A stretch of 9,474 bases of DNA, from contig LBRX01000037.1 of assembly GCA_000991645.1 (NCBI GenBank), positions 1 to 9,474 of the forward strand. Reading direction: 5' to 3'. The position numbers were made by a program, and so were the translations under genes. Below the pieces are notes generated by a model that was given only the letters and a program-made list of their open reading frames with translations, was not told where the DNA came from and ran no database searches. Positions within the stretch are counted from its first letter, which is position 1. The number at the start of each line of letters is the position of its first letter. Below are positions 6,147 to 9,474 of the stretch, in pieces. Source of the stretch: Candidatus Moranbacteria bacterium GW2011_GWE2_36_40 (GTDB lineage: Bacteria; Patescibacteriota; Minisyncoccia; Moranbacterales; GWC2-37-73).

Positions 6147-7109
6147 TTAACAGAATATCTCTATACTAGCACCTTTTTTTGTTATTTTCAAGCCTCCAAC
6201 AATAGCTTTTTTTGACTTACTCTTGTCAGATTTTATTATCTTCAATATTTCCTCAATTTGACCACTTTCCAAATCTTCAGTTCCATTTTTAAGTTTACAA
6301 AAAAGACTACGCAGCTCTTGACGCTGAATTGCCGCATGTAACTCTAAAAATTTTTCCGAATTAAAGTTGACACACTTATTTTTACAATCATTGGTCGCAA
6401 AAAATTGCGCATTTTGAGCGATGAATTCATAATCACTAGCCACTATTGATGACCATTCTCCAAGAGTTTTTTTAATCGCTGGATTAAAATTCTTTTCCAA
6501 GTAGGGAAGTAAGCTGTGGCGAATTTTATTTCGAGTAAACTTTAAGTCTAAATTTGATTTATCAACTCTATATTTAAGCTTATTTTCCCTCAAATAAGTC
6601 AGGATTGATTTTTTTTCAGTTTGAAGCAATGGTCTTATTATATTTGCAGACTTTGCTTTCATGGCGCTTAGCCCATTAAGACCACTTCCTCGCAAAATTC
6701 TCATCAAAACTGTCTCAGCCTGGTCATCTTGATTGTGAGCCACTGCAATTAAATCAAATTTTTGTTCTTTGCAAAGTTTTTGAAAAAATTTATAGCGAAT
6801 ATCTCGTAAATTATTTTCCAAATTTCCTTTACAATAAGGCTTTTTTGCTATCAATACGCTAACTGGTAATCCATATTTTTCTGCTAAACTTTTAACGAAA
6901 AGAGTATCATCTTCCGATTCTTTTCCTCGCAAACCATAATTTACATGTGCTATATGCAATTTAAAACCATACTTTGGAGCTAATTTATTTAAAATATCCA
7001 AAAGACACGTGCTGTCAGGTCCACCTGAAACACCAACAATAATCTTTGAATTATTCTTCCAAAGATTTTTTTGAAAAGCAAAGTTTTGAATCGTTTTAAT
7101 AAATTTCAT
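6147..7109 (-). CDS. tilS: tRNA(Ile)-lysidine synthase TilS
   Basis: 320 aa. TilS uses ATP and lysine to convert cytidine 34 of tRNA-Ile(CAU) to lysidine, so that it reads AUA and is charged with isoleucine; the enzyme is normally essential. It has the PP-loop SGGPDS (28-33), HVNYGLRG (55-62), the AHNQDDQAET motif (124-133), RGSGLNGLSAM (140-150), RVDKSN (181-186) and TRNKIRH (192-198), all signatures of the N-terminal ATPase domain. After about residue 210 there is only a short helical extension, so this is the small Aquifex-like form (about 310 aa) rather than the 430-aa E. coli form with extra C-terminal domains. The gene lies 32 bp after gmk and 22 bp before ftsH in an apparent operon. 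The hpt gene often found between tilS and ftsH in Firmicutes is absent. Confidence 0.95.
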   Translation of the reverse strand: MKFIKTIQNFAFQKNLWKNNSKIIVGVSGGPDSTCLLDILNKLAPKYGFKLHIAHVNYGLRGKESEDDTLFVKSLAEKYGLPVSVLIAKKPYCKGNLENNLRDIRYKFFQKLCKEQKFDLIAVAHNQDDQAETVLMRILRGSGLNGLSAMKAKSANIIRPLLQTEKKSILTYLRENKLKYRVDKSNLDLKFTRNKIRHSLLPYLEKNFNPAIKKTLGEWSSIVASDYEFIAQNAQFFATNDCKNKCVNFNSEKFLELHAAIQRQELRSLFCKLKNGTEDLESGQIEEILKIIKSDKSKSKKAIVGGLKITKKGASIEIFC

Positions 7110-7114
7110 TACCG

Positions 7115-7148
7115 ATGCGAAACTACGAATTAAATGCGAATCTACGAA
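7115..7148. repeat. tandem imperfect direct repeat at the gmk/tilS junction
   Basis: ATGCGAAACTACGAA (7115-7129) and ATGCGAATCTACGAA (7134-7148) differ at one base and are offset by 19 bp. The second copy covers the gmk stop codon (TAG, 7142-7144) and the last codon. The function is unknown. It may be a remnant of an intergenic repeat that extended the gmk reading frame. Confidence 0.55.
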
Positions 7149-7714
7149 AAATTTTGAGCTTTTTTAATTATATCAGCAACCTCTTTGATGGCTTCATCTA
7201 ACCTTCCTTCTTTATTAATAATTTCGTAATCATAGATATCCTTGTGTTTAAGCCATTCTTTTGTATATTCCATTCTTTCTTTAATGTAATCCTCGGAGGC
7301 ATTGTCACGTCTTCTAATGCGATCTTCAAGAACTTTCAAGTTTTCAGTATTTACAAGTATTGAAACAATTTCAGGATACATTTTTTTGACTGACATCACA
7401 CCTTTGTATTCAATTTTCCATATTCCTATTTTTCCTGATTTTTGAACTCTTTCAAGTTCTGTTTTTGTCACGCCATACAAATTTCCATTATACTGCTGAG
7501 CATATTCAGCAAAACTTTCCTTATCAATTTCATCTTTAAATTCTTTTTCTGAAATAAAATAATACGGATTGCTCTGACTTTCACCTGATCGCATAGCACG
7601 AGTTGTTGTGTTTGTTATTCTTTCAAGCTCAAAATATTTTTTTAAGCCCTCCATGATTGAATCTTCTCCCGCGCCAGATGGTCCTGAAATGATAAAGATG
7701 TTTGATTTTTGCAT
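7142..7714 (-). CDS. gmk: guanylate kinase family protein with altered P-loop
   Basis: 190 aa, normal length for guanylate kinase, which phosphorylates GMP to GDP with ATP in the cytoplasm. The order of motifs fits the family: P-loop GPSGAGEDS (11-19), the GMP-binding T-T-T-R-A-M-R-S-G-E (36-45), a Y-Y-F (51-53), E70, G-N-L-Y-G (77-81), the K-x-E-x-K-G segment (100-105), the arginine-rich lid RIRRRDNASEDYIKERM (132-148) and the closing Y-D-Y-E-I-I-N (161-167). The P-loop lysine, normally GxxGxGK, is glutamate (E17, codon GAA), and the conserved D-I-D-x-Q-G is K-I-E-Y-K-G, so several catalytic positions differ. It may be a lineage variant with compensating lysines or a changed activity. It is the first gene of the gmk-tilS-ftsH run, 22 nt after the predicted transcription start. 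Stop is TAG. Confidence 0.85.
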   Translation of the reverse strand: MQKSNIFIISGPSGAGEDSIMEGLKKYFELERITNTTTRAMRSGESQSNPYYFISEKEFKDEIDKESFAEYAQQYNGNLYGVTKTELERVQKSGKIGIWKIEYKGVMSVKKMYPEIVSILVNTENLKVLEDRIRRRDNASEDYIKERMEYTKEWLKHKDIYDYEIINKEGRLDEAIKEVADIIKKAQNFS

Positions 7715-7743
7715 GTGAATTTACGCATTTATTGAGTTAACTA

Positions 7744-7771
7744 ATTATACGCATATTTTAACATAAAGCAA
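7744..7771 (-). promoter_or_regulatory. sigma-70-type promoter for gmk-tilS-ftsH
   Basis: On the minus strand TTGCTT (7771-7766) is followed after 16 bp by a perfect TATAAT (7749-7744). Transcription would start near 7737, about 22 nt before the gmk ATG. It lies between the rpsA terminator and gmk, exactly where a promoter for the housekeeping block is expected. Confidence 0.65.
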
Positions 7772-7798
7772 TAGATAGGGCACGAAAAATGAAAAAAC

Positions 7799-7829
7799 AA
7801 AAATCGCCCCAGCATTGGAGCGATTTTTT
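7799..7829 (-). terminator. intrinsic terminator of rpsA
   Basis: A 9-bp stem AAAAATCGC/GCGATTTTT (7799-7807 with 7820-7828) has an inner CCA/TGG extension around GCAT. On the minus strand the stem is followed by a T-rich run, placing the end of the rpsA transcript about 100 nt after its stop codon. The A/T-rich arms make it usable in both directions. Confidence 0.85.
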
Positions 7830-7860
7830 AGATGGGTAATTATAATTGCTAGCGAGCCAG

Positions 7861-7884
7861 CAAATGAAAGAGAACTTTCATTTG
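7861..7884 (-). other. 10-bp hairpin in the rpsA 3' untranslated region
   Basis: CAAATGAAAG (7861-7870) and CTTTCATTTG (7875-7884) pair perfectly around a four-base loop, AGAA. It lies between the rpsA stop and its terminator and has no T-tract. It probably stabilises or marks the mRNA 3' end; a regulatory role is possible but not shown. Confidence 0.55.
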
Positions 7885-7925
7885 GGACGAACGACGCAAT
7901 TTCAAGAAATATCAGCAGACATTTC

Positions 7926-9155
7926 TTATTTTTCTTCCTTTACGATTATTAGACCCATTCTGTGATCTTTTGGCTCAATAGAAAGAATTTTCCAGTCATA
8001 TGTTTCACCAGCATGTAAAACATCATCCATCTTTTTGCCAGGATACACATCTTGAAATTCGCTAACGTGAGCAAGTCCGTGAATATCTTTGTCCAAATAT
8101 ACAAATGCTCCGAAAGGATTGATTTTGTCGATTTTTCCTTGCACAGTATCCCCAACTTTATATTTTTCAGCAATCTCACTCCAAGGATCCTTTGCTAAAG
8201 CCTTCATTGACAAAGATATTCTGGTATCATCAATACCAATAATTTTTGCCTTAACCTTATCTCCAGTTTTAACGATTGTTCTTGGATCATCAATAAGCTG
8301 CCAAGCTAGTTCCGAGATATGAACCAAACCTTCTAGCTTGTCACTTTCTCTATCTGAAGCCATTTTTGCTGGTGGCAAGAATTTTACAAATGCACCAAAG
8401 TCCACAACACCACTAATTTCTCCTTCAATGGTATCTCCAGATTGAAGTTGAGATATTACCTCTTTTTCTTTTTCACTTGAAGCTGCGCGTTCAGAAACAA
8501 TCAGTTTTTCAGTTGTTCTATCTGCATCTAAAATTCTAACAAGCATCTCTTTGCCAACCAATTTCTTGAGCAGTTCCAAAATCTTGTTTTTATCTCCATC
8601 TTCCACGCGAGGATAATGTTCACTTGAAAGCTGAGAAACAGGCACAAACCCAGTAATCCCGTTGACTTCAACCATAAGCCCTCCCTTATTTGCATCCAAA
8701 ACTTTTGTAGTCACAACGCCCATTGCATCTCTCTTGGATTCAAGATCATCCCAAGCTCTTTCATAAGAAGCTTCACGAATAGAGAGTTCTATGTAACCAT
8801 CTTCATTTTCCAGATCAATAAGGGTTGCTCCCACTTTATCTCCCTTTTTTACCTTGCCAATGGCTAATCCATCTTTAATTTCCTTTCCAAGAACAATACC
8901 TGTTCCAAGAGCTCCCAAATCCAGCAAGAGTGAATTTGAAGTAATATCAATAACAACTCCCTCCAAAACATCGCCTACTTGAGGTATTTTTACAGGATTT
9001 TCTTCCAATAAAACCGCCATTGGAGACAAATCTTCTTCATTTTTATCTGCAATCACTTTCTTGATTTTTTTTGGAATCAAGGATACAGCTTCTTCCTTTA
9101 TTTTGTCGACTTCCTCAGCCAATTTGTCGAGGATATCTTTCTTCTTTATTGTCAT
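7926..9155 (-). CDS. rpsA: 30S ribosomal protein S1 (four S1 domains)
   Basis: 409 aa from the ATG at 9155. An in-frame ATG at 9215 would add 20 residues of low-complexity sequence, but MTIKKKDILDKLAEE is a much more natural start. S1 binds mRNA on the small ribosomal subunit and helps bring unstructured or leader-poor messages to the ribosome. Four OB-fold S1 domains are seen at about residues 58-127, 143-222, 238-316 and 334-404, the last two with the classic V-D-F-G-A-F-V and N-P-F-G-A-F-V cores. E. coli S1 has six domains; four is usual in Gram-positive-like and CPR forms. A charged N-terminal helix (1-45) precedes domain 1. Domain 4 ends D-H-R-M-G-L-I-I-V, close to the usual 'R-I-S-L-S' pattern. 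No Shine-Dalgarno sequence precedes the ATG, as is also known for E. coli rpsA. The gene is preceded by a structured leader with a terminator-like hairpin. Confidence 0.95.
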   Translation of the reverse strand: MTIKKKDILDKLAEEVDKIKEEAVSLIPKKIKKVIADKNEEDLSPMAVLLEENPVKIPQVGDVLEGVVIDITSNSLLLDLGALGTGIVLGKEIKDGLAIGKVKKGDKVGATLIDLENEDGYIELSIREASYERAWDDLESKRDAMGVVTTKVLDANKGGLMVEVNGITGFVPVSQLSSEHYPRVEDGDKNKILELLKKLVGKEMLVRILDADRTTEKLIVSERAASSEKEKEVISQLQSGDTIEGEISGVVDFGAFVKFLPPAKMASDRESDKLEGLVHISELAWQLIDDPRTIVKTGDKVKAKIIGIDDTRISLSMKALAKDPWSEIAEKYKVGDTVQGKIDKINPFGAFVYLDKDIHGLAHVSEFQDVYPGKKMDDVLHAGETYDWKILSIEPKDHRMGLIIVKEEK

Positions 9156-9234
9156 AATACAGTTTTTTATCTTGCAAATGTGCCGATTTTGCATTTTATT
9201 AATAATTATTAGCACAAAACATTGATGTGATTAC

Positions 9235-9261
9235 AAAAAATTCCCTCTGTAGAGGGAATTT
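9235..9261 (-). terminator. intrinsic terminator upstream of rpsA (possible attenuator)
   Basis: On the minus strand a perfect 10-bp stem AAATTCCCTC/GAGGGAATTT (9238-9261) with loop TACA runs directly into six or more T residues. It is 80 nt before the rpsA ATG and downstream of the promoter-like sequence at 9331-9359. It could therefore end a short leader RNA, or be the terminator of a gene beyond the right edge. Confidence 0.75.
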
Positions 9262-9318
9262 ATCAAGAAATTTACCGTGAAATTAAGACATTTCACTATT
9301 TAATTTTCTTAATAAATT
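9257..9318 (-). promoter_or_regulatory. rpsA leader helix competing with the terminator
   Basis: In the leader RNA, 9318-9305 can pair with 9270-9257 over 14 bp (13 Watson-Crick, one G-U). This encloses a hairpin GTGAAAT/ATTTCAC (9296-9277) with a 6-nt loop. The 3' arm shares 5 nt with the terminator stem, so the two folds compete. The layout matches an attenuation leader, but the arms are AT-rich and the idea is an inference. Confidence 0.4.
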
Positions 9319-9330
9319 AACCACTTAGCT

Positions 9331-9359
9331 ATTCTATACTATATTTGTTTTTTTGGCAA
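9331..9359 (-). promoter_or_regulatory. promoter-like sequence upstream of rpsA
   Basis: On the minus strand TTGCCA (9359-9354) and TAGAAT (9336-9331) are separated by 17 bp, five of six matches in each box. The predicted start is near 9324, giving about 90 nt of RNA to the terminator and about 170 nt to the rpsA ATG. A second, poorer promoter between the terminator and the gene cannot be excluded (TAATAAT near 9210). Confidence 0.5.
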
Positions 9360-9366
9360 GACTCGT

Positions 9367-9378
9367 CACTCGCGAGTG
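9367..9378. repeat. 12-bp perfect palindrome CACTCGCGAGTG
   Basis: CACTCGCGAGTG is a GC-rich perfect palindrome in AT-rich DNA, just upstream of the rpsA promoter-like sequence. It could be an operator or part of a repeat element. No T-tract follows closely enough to call a terminator. Confidence 0.5.
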
Positions 9379-9394
9379 TCAACGTTTTTTAGAA

Positions 9395-9440
9395 ATGACA
9401 TACTTGGAAATTTTTTTAAAATGTCATACCTAGACATTTT
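9395..9440. repeat. pair of 20-bp imperfect direct repeats, second copy also a hairpin
   Basis: Segments 9395-9414 and 9421-9440 agree at 16 of 20 positions with a 26-bp period; both contain ATG-N-CATAC. The second copy also forms an 8-bp hairpin, AAAATGTC/GACATTTT (9418-9425 with 9433-9440). There is no clear gene in the last 230 bp of the window. This could be a regulatory array or the end of a dispersed repeat. Confidence 0.45.
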
Positions 9441-9474
9441 GGCAAATTAGCTCTGTATTTTGGGTTCGTATTTG

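Noticed and set aside
7839..7846. TATAAT on both strands in AATTATAATT between rpsA and its terminator
   Set aside because: No -35 box at a suitable distance on either strand and no gene placed to use it.
621..9155. Alternative genetic code with UGA as glycine (as in Gracilibacteria)
   Set aside because: No TGA is used as a stop, but conserved glycines in FtsH, TilS and Gmk are all GGN and no in-frame TGA is seen; small sample, standard code suffices.
9156..9215. N-terminal extension of S1 from the upstream ATG at 9215
   Set aside because: The extra 20 residues are AT-driven low complexity without S1 family character; the internal ATG at 9155 gives a normal S1 start.

Overview
The window looks like a piece of a small, AT-rich bacterial chromosome, most likely from the Candidate Phyla Radiation (Patescibacteria, Parcubacteria-like). 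This is an inference. It rests on a short four-S1-domain rpsA, a short tilS lacking the long C-terminal part, a Parcubacteria-style multi-TM protein with an 'N-K-F-L-W-V-F-G-L' start, a secreted protein resembling a family I associate with CPR type IV secretion/pilus loci, and GC-rich palindromes of the type scattered through CPR genomes. Stops are only TAA or TAG, and no in-frame TGA interrupts a conserved gene.

Left part (1-620): the last codons of an unidentified plus-strand gene, then about 570 bp without a gene. This stretch holds two perfect 16-bp parS sites (ParB-binding centromere sites) whose centres are exactly 80 bp apart. About 60 bp further left is what may be a third parS site split by a GC-rich palindromic element. 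The region is therefore probably close to the replication origin, and parA/parB may lie just outside. A promoter-like sequence near 455-483 points right.

Plus-strand pair (621-2846): two secreted proteins. The first carries a calcium-binding TSP3-type repeat. The second is probably a divergent member of a CPR envelope/type IV secretion-associated family. A strong bidirectional terminator follows.

Middle (2919-3187): palindromic elements, a broken tRNA-Val copy and an intact tRNA-Val(GAC) on the minus strand.

Minus-strand housekeeping block (3193-7714): gmk, tilS, ftsH, a polytopic membrane protein and the tRNA lie head to tail in that order of transcription, with short gaps and a good promoter before gmk. 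They cover GMP phosphorylation, tRNA-Ile2 lysidine formation, and membrane protease/quality control. The guanylate kinase lacks the P-loop lysine.

Right part (7799-9474): rpsA on the minus strand with its own terminator. Upstream is a promoter-like sequence, then a leader that can fold either into a long helix or into an intrinsic terminator, suggesting attenuation of rpsA. The right edge holds palindromes and imperfect direct repeats with no gene. None of the starts examined has a recognisable Shine-Dalgarno sequence.
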